From positions 12,406,307-12,470,306 of the forward strand of contig OZ024809.1 in the NCBI GenBank assembly GCA_964017045.1: a stretch of DNA of 64,000 nucleotides. Reading direction: 5' to 3'. The notes beneath the pieces are model-generated. The model saw only the letters and a program-made list of their open reading frames with translations, made no database searches and was not told where the DNA came from. Of this stretch, positions 10,701 to 23,699 are shown piece by piece (position 1 is the stretch's first letter; every line of letters begins with the position of its first letter). This stretch comes from Omphiscola glabra (Eukaryota; Mollusca; Gastropoda; Lymnaeidae). The position numbers were made by a program, and so were the translations under genes.

Positions 10701-13700
10701 ATCCGCCAGGGGCAGGTCTAACATCCATCATCAGCCAGGGGCAGGTCTATCCTCCATCATCAGCCAGGGGCAGGTCTATCCTCCATCATCAGCCAGGGGC
10801 AGGTCTATCCTCCATCATCAGCCAGGGGCAGGTCTAGCATCCATCATCAGCCAGGGGCAGGTCTAGCATCCATCATCAGCCAGGGGCAGGTCTAGCATCC
10901 ATCATCAGCCAGGGGCAGGTCTAGCATCCATCATCAGCCAGGGGCAGGTCTAGCATCCATCATCAGCCAGGGGCAGGTCTAGCATCCATCATCAGCCAGG
11001 GGCAGGTCTAGCATCCATCATCAGCCAGGGGCAGGTCTAACATCCATCATCAGCCAGGGGCAGGTCTAACATCCATCATCAGCCAGGGGCAGGTCTATCC
11101 TCCATCATCAGCCAGGGGCAGGTCTAACATCCATCATCAGCCAGGGGCAGGTCTAACATCCATCATCAGCCAGGGGCAGGTCTAACATCCATCATCAGCC
11201 AGGGGCAGGTTTAACATCCATCATCAGCCAGGGGCAGGTCTAACATCCATCATCAGCCAGGGGCAGGTCTATCCTCCATCATCAGCCAGGGGCAGGTCTA
11301 GCATCCATCATCAGCCAGGGGCAGGTCTAGCATCCATCATCAGCCAGGGGCAGGTCTAACATCCATCATCAGCCAGGGGCAGGTCTATCCTCCATCATCA
11401 GCCAGGGGCAGGTCTATCCTCCATCATCAGCCTTGGGCAGGTCTAACATCCATCATCAGCCAGGGGCAGGTCTAACATCCATCATCAGCCAGGGGCAGGT
11501 CTAACATCCATCATCAGCCAGGGGCAGGTCTAACATCCATCATCAGCCAGGGGCAGGTCTAACATCCATCATCAGCCAGGGGCAGGTCTAACATCCATCA
11601 TCAGCCAGGGGCAGGTCTAACATCCATCATCAGCCAGGGGCAGGTCTATCCTCCATCATCAGCCAGGGGCAGGTCTATCCTCCATCATCAGCCAGGGGCA
11701 GGTCTAGCATCCATCATCAGCCAGGGGCAGGTCTAGCATCCATCATCAGCCAGGGGCAGGTCTAACATCCATCATCAGCCAGGGGCAGGTCTATCCTCCA
11801 TCATCAGCCAGGGGCAGGTCTATCCTCCATCATCAGCCTTGGGCAGGTCTAACATCCATCATCAGCCAGGGGCAGGTCTAACATCCATCATCAGCCAGGG
11901 GCAGGTCTAACATCCATCATCAGCCAGGGGCAGGTCTAACATCCATCATCAGCCAGGGGCAGGTCTAACATCCATCATCAGCCAGGGGCAGGTCTAACAT
12001 CCATCATCAGCCAGGGGCAGGTCTAACATCCATCATCAGCCAGGGGCAGGTCTATCCTCCATCATCAGCCAGGGGCAGGTCTAGCATCCATCATCAGCCA
12101 GGGGCAGGTCTAGCATCCATCATCAGCCAGGGGCAGGTCTAGCATCCATCATCAGCCAGGGGCAGGTCTAGCATCCATCATCAGCCAGGGGCAGGTCTAG
12201 CATCCATCATCAGCCAGGGGCAGGTCTAACATCCATCATCAGCCAGGGGCAGGTCTAACATCCATCATCAGCCAGGGGCAGGTCTAACATCCATCATCAG
12301 CCAGGGGCAGGTCTAACATCCATCATCAGCCAGGGGCAGGTCTATCCTCCATCATCAGCCAGGGGCAGGTCTATCCTCCATCATCAGCCAGGGGCAGGTC
12401 TATCCTCCATCATCAGCCGGGGCAGGTCTATCCTCCATCATCAGCCGGGGCAGGTCTAGCATCCATCATCAGCCGGGGCAGGTCTAGCATCCATCATCAG
12501 CCAGGGGCAGGTCTAGCATCCATCATCAGCCAGGGGCAGGTCTAGCATCCATCATCAGCCAGGGGCAGGTCTAGCATCCATCATCAGCCAGGGGCAGGTC
12601 TAGCATCCATCATCAGCCAGGGGCAGGTCTAGCATCCATCATCAGCCAGGGGCAGGTCTAGCATCCATCATCAGCCAGGGGCAGGTCTAGCATCCATCAT
12701 CAGCCAGGGGCAGGTCTAGCATCCATCATCAGCCAGGGGCAGGTCTAACATCCATCATCAGCCAGGGGCAGGTCTAACATCCATCATCAGCCAGGGGCAG
12801 GTCTAACATCCATCATCAGCCAGGGGCAGGTCTAACATCCATCATCAGCCAGGGGCAGGTCTATCCTCCATCATCAGCCAGGGGCAGGTCTATCCTCCAT
12901 CATCAGCCAGGGGCAGGTCTATCCTCCATCATCAGCCAGGGGCAGGTCTCACATCCATCATCAGCCAGGGGCAGGTCTAACATCCATCATCAGCCAGGGG
13001 CAGGTCTATCCTCCATCATCAGCCAGGGGCAGGTCTATCCTCCATCATCAGCCAGGGGCAGGTCTATCCTCCATCATCAGCCAGGGGCAGGTCTAGCATC
13101 CATCATCAGCCAGGGGCAGGTCTAGCATCCATCATCAGCCAGGGGCAGGTCTAACATCCATCATCAGCCAGGGGCAGGTCTAACATCCATCATCAGCCAG
13201 GGGCAGGTCTAACATCCATCATCAGCCAGGGGCAGGTCTAACATCCATCATCAGCCAGGGGCAGGTCTAACATCCATCAACAGCCAGGGGCAGGTCTAAC
13301 ATCCATCAACAGCCAGGGGCAGGTCTAACCTCCATCAACAGCCAGGGGCAGGTCTAACCTCCATCATCAGCCAGGGGCAGGTCTATCCTCCATCATCAGC
13401 CAGGGGCAGGTCTATCCTCCATCATCAGCCAGGGGCAGGTCTATCCTCCATCATCACCCAGGGGCAGGTCTAGCATCCATCATCAGCCAGGGGCAGGTCT
13501 AGCATCCATCATCAGCCAGGGGCAGGTCTAGCATCCATCATCAGCCAGGGGCAGGTCTAGCATCCATCATCAGCCAGGGGCAGGTCTAGCATCCATCATC
13601 AGCCAGGGGCAGGTCTAACATCCATCATCAGCCAGGGGCAGGTCTAACATCCATCATCAGCCAGGGGCAGGTCTAACATCCATCATCAGCCAGGGGCAGG

Positions 13701-16700
13701 TCTAACATCCATCATCAGCCAGGGGCAGGTCTAACATCCATCATCAGCCAGGGGCAGGTCTAACATCCATCATCAGCCAGGGGCAGGTCTAACATCCATC
13801 ATCAGCCAGGGGCAGGTCTAACATCCATCATCAGCCAGGGGCAGGTCTAACATCCATCATCAGCCAGGGGCAGGTCTAACATCCATCATCAGCCAGGGGC
13901 AGGTCTAACATCCATCATCAGCCAGGGGCAGGTCTAACATCCATCATCAGCCAGGGGCAGGTCTAACATCCATCATCAGCCAGGGGCAGGTCTAACATCC
14001 ATCATCAGCCAGGGGCAGGTCTAACATCCATCATCAGCCAGGGGCAGGTCTAACATCCATCATCAGCCAGGGGCAGGTCTATCCTCCATCATCAGCCAGG
14101 GGCAGGTCTATCCTCCATCATCAGCCAGGGGCAGGTCTATCCTCCATCATCAGCCAGGGGCAGGTCTAACATCCATCATCAGCCAGGGGCAGGTCTAACA
14201 TCCATCATCAGCCAGGGGCAGGTCTAACATCCATCATCAGCCAGGGGCAGGTCTAACATCCATCATCAGCCAGGGGCAGGTCTAACATCCATCATCAGCC
14301 AGGGGCAGGTCTAACATCCATCATCAGCCAGGGGCAGGTCTAACATCCATCACCAGCCAGGGGCAGGTCTAACATCCATCACCAGCCAGGGGCAGGTCTA
14401 ACATCCATCATCAGCCAGGGGCAGGTCTAACATCCATCATCAGCCAGGGGCAGGTCTATCCTCCATCATCAGCCAGGGGCAGGTCTAGCATCCATCATCA
14501 GCCAGGGGCAGGTCTAGCATCCATCATCAGCCAGGGGCAGGTCTAGCATCCATCATCAGCCAGGGGCAGGTCTAGCATCCATCATCAGCCAGGGGCAGGT
14601 CTAGCATCCATCATCAGCCAGGGGCAGGTCTAGCATCCATCATCAGCCAGGGGCAGGTCTAACATCCATCATCAGCCAGGGGCAGGTCTAACATCCATCA
14701 TCAGCCAGGGGCAGGTCTATCCTCCATCATCAGCCAGGGGCAGGTCTAACATCCATCATCAGCCAGGGGCAGGTCTAACATCCATCATCAGCCAGGGGCA
14801 GGTCTAACATCCATCATCAGCCAGGGGCAGGTCTAACATCCATCATCAGCCAGGGGCAGGTCTATCCTCCATCATCAGCCAGGGGCAGGTCTATCCTCCA
14901 TCATCAGCCAGGGGCAGGTCTAGCATCCATCATCAGCCAGGGGCAGGTCTAGCATCCATCATCAGCCAGGGGCAGGTCTAACATCCATCATCAGCCAGGG
15001 GCAGGTCTAACATCCATCATCAGCCAGGGGCAGGTCTATCCTCCATCATCAGCCAGGGGCAGGTCTATCCTCCATCATCAGCCTTGGGCAGGTCTATCCT
15101 CCATCATCAGCCAGGGGCAGGTCTAACATCCATCATCAGCCAGGGGCAGGTCTAACATCCATCATCAGCCAGGGGCAGGTCTAACATCCATCATCAGCCA
15201 GGGGCAGGTCTAACATCCATCATCAGCCAGGGGCAGGTCTAACATCCATCATCAGCCAGGGGCAGGTCTAACATCCATCATCAGCCAGGGGCAGGTCTAA
15301 CATCCATCATCAGCCAGGGGCAGGTCTAACATCCATCATCAGCCAGGGGCAGGTCTATCCTCCATCATCAGCCAGGGGCAGGTCTAGCATCCATCATCAG
15401 CCAGGGGCAGGTCTAGCATCCATCATCAGCCAGGGGCAGGTCTAGCATCCATCATCAGCCAGGGGCAGGTCTAGCATCCATCATCAGCCAGGGGCAGGTC
15501 TAGCATCCATCATCAGCCAGGGGCAGGTCTAGCATCCATCATCAGCCAGGGGCAGGTCTATCCTCCATCATCAGCCAGGGGCAGGTCTAGCATCCATCAT
15601 CAGCCAGGGGCAGGTCTAACATCCATCATCAGCCAGGGGCAGGTCTAGCATCCATCATCAGCCAGGGGCAGGTCTAGCATCCATCATCAGCCAGGGGCAG
15701 GTCTATCATCCATCATCAGCCAGGGGCAGGTCTATCATCCATCATCAGCCAGGGGCAGGTCTAACATCCATCATCAGCCAGGGGCAGGTCTATCCTCCAT
15801 CATCAGCCAGGGGCAGGTCTATCCTCCATCATCAGCCAGGGGCAGGTCTATCCTCCATCATCAGCCAGGGGCAGGTCTATCCTCCATCATCAGCCAGGGG
15901 CAGGTCTATCCTCCATCATCAGCCAGGGGCAGGTCTATCCTCCATCATCAGCCAGGGGCAGGTCTATCCTCCATCATCAGCCAGGGGCAGGTCTATCCTC
16001 CATCATCAGCCAGGGGCAGGTCTATCCTCCATCATCAGCCAGGGTCATGTCTAACATCCATCATCAGCCAGGGGCAGGTCTAACATCCATCATCAGCCAG
16101 GGGCAGGTATATCCTCCATCATCAGCCAGGGGCAGGTCTATCCTCCATCATCAGCCAGGGGCAGGTCTATCCTCCATCATCAGCCAGGGGCAGGTCTAAC
16201 ATCCATCATCAGCCAGGGGCAGGTCTATCCTCCATCATCAGCCAGGGGCAGGTCTAGCATCCATCATCAGCCAGGGGCAGGTCTAGCATCCATCATCAGC
16301 CAGGGGCAGGTCTAACATCCATCATCAGCCAGGGGCAGGTCTAACATCCATCATCAGCCAGGGGCAGGTCTAACATCCATCATCAGCCAGGGGCAGGTCT
16401 AACATCCATCATCAGCCAGGGGCAGGTCTAACATCCATCATCAGCCAGGGGCAGGTCTAACATCCATCATCAGCCAGGGGCAGGTCTATCCATCATCAGC
16501 CAGGGGCAGGTCTAACATCCATCATCAGCCAGGGGCAGGTCTATCCATCATCAGCCAGGGGCAGGTCTAACATCCATCATCAGCCAGGGGCAGGTCTAAC
16601 ATCCATCATCAGCCAGGGGCATGTCTAACATCCATCATCAGCCCGGGGCAGGTCTAACATCCATCATCAGCCAGGGGCAGGTCTAACATCCATCATCAGC

Positions 16701-19700
16701 CAGGGGCAGGTCTAACATCCATCATCAGCCAGGGGCAGGTCTATCCTCCATCATCAGCCAGGGGCAGGTCTATCCTCCATCATCAGCCAGGGGCAGGTCT
16801 ATCCTCCATCATCAGCCAGGGGCAGGTCTAGCATCCATCATCAGCCAGGGGCAGGTCTAGCATCCATCATCAGCCAGGGGCAGGTCTAGCATCCATCATC
16901 AGCCAGGGGCAGGTCTAGCATCCATCATCAGCCAGGGGCAGGTCTAGCATCCATCATCAGCCAGGGGCAGGTCTAGCATCCATCATCAGCCAGGGGCAGG
17001 TCTAGCATCCATCATCAGCCAGGGGCAGGTCTAACATCCATCATCAGCCAGGGGCAGGTCTATCATCCATCATCAGCCAGGGGCAGGTCTATCATCCATC
17101 ATCAGCCAGGGGCAGGTCTATCATCCATCATCAGCCAGGGGCAAGTCTATCATCCATCATCAGCCAGGGGCAGGTCTATCATCCATCATCAGCCAGGGGC
17201 AGGTCTATCCTCCATCATCAGCCAGGGGCAGGTCTAGCATCCATCATCAGCCAGGGGCAGGTCTATCCTCCATCATCAGCCAGGGGCAGGTCTATCCTCC
17301 ATCATCAGCCAGGGGCAGGTCTATCCTCCATCATCAGCCAGGGGCAGGCCTAACATCCATCATCAGCCAGGGGCAGGCCTAACATCCATCATCAGCCAGG
17401 GGCAGGTCTAACATCCATCATCAGCCAGGGGCAGGTCTATCCTCCATCATCAGCCAGGGGCAGGTCTATCCTCCATCATCAGCCAGGGGCAGGTCTAACA
17501 TCCATCATCAGCCAGGGGCAGGTCTAACATCCATCATCAGCCAGGGGCAGGTCTATCCTCCATCATCAGCCAGGGGCAGGTCTATCCTCCATCATCAGCC
17601 AGGGGCAGGTCTAGCATCCATCATCAGCCAGGGGCAGGTCTAGCATCCATCATCAGCCAGGGGCAAGTCTAGCATCCATCATCAGCCAGGGGCAGGTCTA
17701 TCATCCATCATCAGCCAGGGGCAGGTCTAGCATCCATCATCAGCCAGGGGCAGGTCTAACATCCATCATCAGCCAGGGGCAGGTCTAACATCCATCATCA
17801 GCCAGGGGCAGGTCTAACATCCATCATCAGCCAGGGGCAGGTCTAACATCCATCATCAGCCAGGGGCAGGTCTAACATCCATCATCAGCCAGGGGCAGGT
17901 CTAACATCCATCATCAGCCAGGGGCAGGTCTAACATCCATCATCAGCCAGGGGCAGGTCTAACATCCATCATCAGCCAGGGGCAGGTCTATCCTCCATCA
18001 TCAGCCAGGGGCAGGTCTAACATCCATCATCAGCCAGGGGCAGGTCTATCCTCCATCATCAGCCAGGGGCAGGTCTATCCTCCATCATCAGCCAGGGGCA
18101 GGTCTAGCATCCATCATCAGCCAGGGGCAGGTCTAGCATCCATCATCAGCCAGGGGCAGGTCTAGCATCCATCATCAGCCAGGGGCAGGTCTAACATCCA
18201 TCATCAGCCAGGGGCAGGTCTAACATCCATCATCAGCCAGGGGCAGGTCTAACATCCATCATCAGCCAGGGGCAGGTCTAACATCCATCATCAGCCAGGG
18301 GCAGGTCTAACATCCATCATCAGCCAGGGGCAGGTCTAACATCCATCATCAGCCAGGGGCAGGTCTAACATCCATCATCAGCCAGGGGCAGGTCTATCCT
18401 CCATCATCAGCCAGGGGCAGGTCTATCCTCCATCATCAGCCAGGGGCAGGTCTATCATCCATCATCAACCAGGGGCAGGTCTATCCTCCATCATCAGCCA
18501 GGGGCAGGTCTATCCTCCATCATCAGCCAGGGGCAGGTCTATCCTCCATCATCAGCCAGGGGCAGGTCTATCCTCCATCATCAGCCAGGGGCAGGTCTAT
18601 CCTCCATCATCAGCCAGGGGCAGGTCTATAATCCATCATCAGCCAGGGGCAGGTCTATCATCCATCATCAGCCAGGGGCAGGTCTATCATCCATCATCAG
18701 CCAGGGGCAGGTCTATCATCCATCATCAACCAGGGGCAGGTCTATCCTCCATCATCAGCCAGGGGCAGGTCTATCATCCATCATCAGCCAGTGGCAGGTC
18801 TAACATCCATCATCAGCCAGGGGCAGGTCTAACATCAATCATCAGCCAGGGGCAGGTCTAACATCCATCATCAGCCAGGGGCAGGTCTAACATCCATCAT
18901 CAGCCAGGGGCAGGTCTAACATCCATCATCAGCCAGGGGCAGGTCTAACATCCATCATCAGCCAGGGGCAGGTCTATCATCCATCATCAGCCAGGGGCAG
19001 GTCTATCCTTCATCATCAGCCAGGGGCAGGTATATCCATCATCAGCCAGGGGCAGGTCTATCCTCCATCATCAGCCAGGGGCATGTCTATCGTCCATCAT
19101 CAGCCAGGGGCAGGTCTATCGTCCATCATCAGCCAGGGGCATGTCTATCGTCCATCATCAGCCAGGGGCAGGTCTATCGTCCATCATCAGCCAGGGGCAG
19201 GTCTATCCTCCATCATCAGCCAGGGGCAGGTCTATCCTCCATCATCAGCCAGGGGCAGGTCTATCCTCCATCATCAGCCAGGGGCAGGTCTATCCTCCAT
19301 CATCAGCCAGGGGCAGGTCTATCCTCCATCATCAGCCAGGGGCAGGTCTATCCTCCATCATCAGCCAGGGGCAGGTCTATCCTCCATCATCAGCCAGGGG
19401 CAGGTCTATCATCCATCATCAGCCAGGGGCAGGTCTATCATCCATCATCAGCCAGGGGCAGGTCTATCATCCATCATCAGCCAGGGGCAGGTCTATCATC
19501 CATCATCAGCCAGGGGCAGGTCTATCATCCATCATCAGCCAGGGGCAGGTCTATCATCCATCATCAGCCAGGGGCAGGTCTATCATCCATCATCAGCCGG
19601 GGCAGGTCTATCATCCATCATCAGCCAGGGGCAGGTCTATCATCCATCATCAGCCAGGGGCAGGTCTATCATCCATCATCAACCAGGGGCAGGTCTATCC

Positions 19701-20340
19701 TCCATCATCAGCCAGGGGCAGGTCTATCCTCCATCATCAGCCAGGGGCAGGTCTATCCTCAATCATCAGCCAGGGGCAGGTCTAACATCCATCATCAGCC
19801 AGGGGCAGGTCTAGCATCCATCATCAGCCAGGGGCAGGTCTATCCTCCATCATCAGCCAGGGGCAGGTCTATCCTCCATCATCAGCCAGGGGCAGGTCTA
19901 TCCTCCATCATCAGCCAGGGGCAGGTCTATCCTCCATCATCAGCCAGGGGCAGGTATATCCTCCATCATCAGCCAGGGGCAGGTCTATCATCCATGATCA
20001 GCCAGGGGCAGGTCTATCATCCATCATCAGCCAGGGGCAGGTCTATCATCCATCATCAGCCAGGGGCAGGTCTATCATCCATCATCAACCAGGGGCAGGT
20101 CTATCCTCCATCATCAGCCAGGGGCAGGTCTAACATCCATCATCAGCCAGGGGCAGGTCTAACATCCATCATCAGCCAGGGGCAGGTCTAACATCCATCA
20201 TCAGCCAGGGGCAGGTCTAACATCCATCATCAGCCAGGGGCAGGTCTAACATCCATCATCAGCCAGGGGCAGGCTTATCATCCATCATCAGCCAGGGGCA
20301 GGTCTACCATCCATCATCAGCCAGGGGCAGGTCTATCACA
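7799..20340 (+). repeat. ~12.5-kb 29-bp minisatellite, about 430 units
   Basis: The unit is caggggcaggtctaRcatcc plus atcatcagc, 29 bp, repeated head to tail with very low divergence. Most variation sits in one spot: taacatcc, tagcatcc, tatcctcc, tatcatcc or tatcgtcc. Rare 26-28-bp units and point variants (gccttgggc, tctcacatcc, atcaaca) act as landmarks. Since 29 is not a multiple of three, frames rotate every unit. Where all units carry tat (19080-19815), the stops disappear and long frames (243 and 214 aa) arise as artefacts. The strand shown is rich in ggggcagg. No sign of real coding. Confidence 0.97.
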
Positions 20341-20475
20341 CCATCATCAGTGATGCTCCATCAACAAAAGGACACGAACCTAACAACAAGAGATGCGAGA
20401 ATTAACACATTAAAATACACAAAATAATATAATTAACATAAATACACCTCCAACTGTGCCGCCAGCTCCTGGTCG
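20341..20475 (+). repeat. partial copy of the left flanking unit at the array's right edge
   Basis: From agtgatgctccatcaacaaa this repeats about 7588-7735 nearly exactly. The array thus ends inside a second copy of its own left flank, as expected if the array and flanks expanded together. Confidence 0.75.
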
Positions 20476-20655
20476 CCACCTGCCGGATGCCAGCTCCCGT
20501 TTGCCGGCTACCGGTGACCAGCTCCCGGTCACCAGCACCCGATCGACAGTTCCCAGTCGCCATTTCCCGGAGGCCACCTCCCGGTCGCCTTCTCCCGGGC
20601 GCCAGTGCCCGGTCACCAGCACCCGGTCGACAGTTCCCAGTTGACAGCTCCCTGT
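20470..20655 (+). repeat. degenerate 14-bp tandem repeat (agctcccggtcacc type)
   Basis: Successive 14-base units such as agctcccggtcacc, agcacccgatcgac, agttcccagtcgcc and acctcccggtcgcc. The same units occur at 7720-7795. GC-rich against an AT-rich background. The frames across it (for example 20402-20809, minus) are repeat artefacts. Confidence 0.75.
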
Positions 20656-20660
20656 AGGAG

Positions 20661-21205
20661 ACTCTCCGTCGCCAGCTCCGGGTCACTACCTCCCGGTCAC
20701 CATCTCCCGGTTGCCAGTGCCGGGTCACTAGCTCCCAGTTGACAGCTTCCGATTGAAAGCTCCCCGTCACCAGCTCCCGGGCGCAAAAGAAATCAGCAAC
20801 AGCAGACAAAAGAAGATAAGGTTGAAGACAGAGACCAGCTAGAGACTCCCCGTCGCCAGCTCCGGGTCACTACCTCCCGGTCACCATCTCCCGGTTGCCA
20901 GTGCCGGGTCACTAGCTCCCAGTTGACAGCTTCCGATTGAAAGCTCCCCGTCACCAACTCCCGGGCCGCAAAAGAAATCAGCAACAGCAGACAAAAGAAG
21001 ATAAGGTTGAAGACAGAGACCAGCTAGAGACTCCCCGTCGCCAGCTCAGGGTCACTACCTCCCAGTCACCATCTCCCGGTTGCCAGTGCCGGGTCACTAG
21101 CTCCCAGTTGACAGCTTCCGGTTGAAAGCTCCCCGTCACCAGCTCTCGGGCCGCAAAAGAAATCAGCAACAGCAGCAAAAAGAGGATAAGGTTGAAGACA
21201 GACCT
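20661..21205 (+). repeat. three tandem copies of a ~185-bp unit
   Basis: Copies begin near 20661, 20845 and 21030 with actccccgtcgccagctc (first copy one mismatch). Each consists of 14-bp-type units followed by an A-rich tail (cgcaaaagaaatcagcaaca ... gataaggttgaagacaga). Higher-order amplification of the 14-bp repeat. Confidence 0.85.
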
Positions 21206-21222
21206 ACTCAAGGGGAGTAGGG

Positions 21223-21775
21223 TCCAGTTATACCGCCGGACTTCGGTCGCACCTGATGGGACTCCGTTAAAAACGGGGAGGGCCCAGTACAACACGAGCT
21301 GAAGTACTTTCGTGAAGGCGCCCAATTCAGACACATTTAGGTAGGAGAGGCCATATTCAGACATATCCGGGATACTATAGATGAGGTAGTACCGGGTACA
21401 TCGGGGCAATCGCTACCTCTAAAGCAGGAGAGGTTTTGTATTCACATCCATGCTTTTTTACCTCCCCATGTCAGAATAGTCAGTCGGAAAAGATGGCGCC
21501 GGCGCCAAATATAGAAAGAAGGAGACGGAAGGAAGTCAAAGATGTTGTCACGGAACGCGAAACAAAGCAAACGCAACTCGAAAAAAAAGGGGTGAAATGC
21601 TCCTCCGTCAGTGCCTGCCCTTCATCTGTGCTGCTGCTCCATCCATCAGTGATGCTTCATCTACAAAAGGACACCAACCTAACAACAAGAAATGCGAGAA
21701 TTAACACATTAAAATACACAAAATAACATTAACATAATAAACATAAATACACCTCTAACTGTGCCGCCAGCTCCT
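21223..21775 (+). repeat. right copy of the flanking unit
   Basis: Direct repeat of 7197-7700, about 14.0 kb downstream. It differs by a ~45-bp insertion after the gaaaaaaaagggg stretch (about 21582-21630) and a few substitutions. It carries the same aagatggcgccggcgcc motif and small frame (21436-21726). Confidence 0.8.
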
Positions 21776-21965
21776 GGTTGCCACATTGATGAGCTAACAA
21801 ACACTTGCCCGGAAAGGGACGACCTAACAAACAATTGCCCTAAATTGACAAGCTAACAAACACTCGCCCTAACAATGACTAACCTAAGAAACACTTACCC
21901 GGACATTTACGACATTTGCGCTAACAAACACTTGCCTGGACATTGACGACCTAAAAACAGTCAAT
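21776..21965 (+). repeat. degenerate ~35-bp repeat (acctaacaaacacttgccc)
   Basis: Five or so units with gacctaacaaacacttgccc variants, directly abutting the right flanking unit. Non-coding. Confidence 0.6.
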
Positions 21966-21987
21966 TCCAATATTAAGTTATGTGTAG

Positions 21988-22215
21988 CAATAGGAGGCCA
22001 TACTTCACAAGAAAACAATAGGAGGCCATACTTCACAAGCAAACCATAAGAGGCCATACTTCACAAGAAAACCATAGGAGGCCATACTTCACAAGAAAAC
22101 CATAGGCCATACTTCACAAGAAAACAATAGGAGGCCATTCTTCACAAGAAAACCATATGAGGCCATACTTCACAAGAAAACCATAGGAGGCCATACTTCA
22201 CAAGAAAACCATGTT
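21988..22215 (+). repeat. 28-bp tandem repeat, about eight copies
   Basis: Unit ataggaggccatacttcaca plus agaaaacc, with small deletions in single copies. Confidence 0.85.
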
Positions 22216-22309
22216 TAAGATTAGCCATCAAAAATTCAATAAAGCTAAAAAAAAACATTAAAGGAAAAAATGCATCAGGCTCATCAGGTTAAAAAAAACA
22301 TACAAAACA

Positions 22310-23690
22310 TTGAAAACGTATTCCATATTAACAACTCAAATGCTTGTTGGGCTGGTCTAAAACAAATAACAGGATATATTCCTAAGCGTGAACGCGTGTG
22401 TGTTGAAGATGTGAAGAATTTAGTCAACGACTAAAATGACTTTTATTGTAGTTTTGACAGTCTGGATTTCGGAAGTGTACACATTGAAAGATAGCAGTAC
22501 TACACAGGATGATACTTTCTTGTTCAACAAACAGTGCGTGATGTCGTTAGTTAAACAAGTGGACGCGGCCAAGGCCTTGGGGCCAGACAGATTAAGTGGC
22601 CAGCTTGATAAACTACGCCAAGAGCAGCTCTCCTACATCTTTATTTACATATTTTATAAATTTTATGTAATGTAACTAACACTATACCAAAAATTTGGAA
22701 AAGTTCAGAAATCATACAAATTACAAAGAAAAAAAAGGTGACTTGCAACAACGACTTATTTCTGTTGTAATGAACTGTTTTGAGAAACTTTCTCTGAGGC
22801 ATATTGTGAATAAAGTAAAGCAAAAAATCGCCCACAATATGTCAAGGTGAATAACCAATTATCTCTAAACAGAGAAATAAGTACCGGGGCGCCACAACGT
22901 TGTGTTCTCTCCCTTGTCCATGTATAAAATATATACCAGTGCTATTCAGAGCCCAAGCAACACCGTTACAAACATAAAATTTGCTGATGATAACACCATT
23001 GTTGGCTTAATAACAGAAGGAGAAGGCTTATAACCGCAACTTAGTAGTACAGGCTTTATCAATTGGTGCAGTAAATTTAACCAGCTGAATGTCTCAACAA
23101 AAAAACAAAAAAAAAAGGAAATGGTGGTCGATATCCGGAGGGGGAAACACCAGATTGCAGATCTCAAATGTAAAAAATCACAAAGTGTAGAGAAATTAGC
23201 AACATATAAGCAATTAGGTGTCACCATTAATAAAAAGCTAACATGGTATGAGCACGGCCAAATTCTGTATAAAAATTGCAACCAAAGACTTTTCCATCTT
23301 TAAAAACTGTATAATTTCATCGTAAAGAGACAAGTTGTTAACTTATTCTACAGTGCAATAGTTGGAAGCCTATTTAATTTCATTGCGGGAATTCATGTCT
23401 GATATCAAACACTGACAAAACAGACTACTCAAGAAAGCTAGAAACATCACACAAACTAAACTTACTTCACACTTGAAGAACTATTCGAAGAACGATGTCA
23501 TTGTAAAATTAACAAATTTTGGATTTTACATGCCACCCTTTTCATCACAGATACTTAAGATTGGCCCATTCAGGATGAATTCTTTTTCTTAAGGCGAGGA
23601 CTGAAAGATATAAAAATTTGTTTCTTCCCCAATCTGTACGAATTTACCAACCTGCTCCCCCAGAGGTCACAAAATCTAAATGATCACTAA
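22310..23690 (+). mobile_element. L2/CR1-like non-LTR retrotransposon, decayed RT and 3' part
   Basis: Segments in different frames line up with one reverse transcriptase in the right order: CWAGLKQITGYIPKR and EDVKNLVND before the RT, AAKALGPDRLSGQL in RT region 0/1, KFADDNTIVGLITEGEG (22977-23027, one frame slip) for the catalytic motif C region, MVVDIRRGK and YKQLGVTINKKLTWYEH downstream, and finally HSRMNSFF-like C-terminal remains. Many stops and frameshifts and an internal deletion between RT motifs show it is dead. Calls of L2 versus CR1 rest on motif style only. Confidence 0.75.
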
Positions 23691-23699
23691 TTAAGTCCC

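Noticed and set aside
19083..19814. 243-aa and 214-aa repeat proteins
   Set aside because: Produced by the stop-free subtype of the 29-bp minisatellite; start codons come from single G-to-T variants (gcatgtc).
7799..20340. CRISPR-like array
   Set aside because: Units are contiguous 29-mers with no spacers, in animal DNA.
20402..21409. Overlapping frames of 60-143 aa on both strands
   Set aside because: Fall on the 14-bp and 185-bp repeats and the flanking unit; similar between copies only because the DNA is near-identical.
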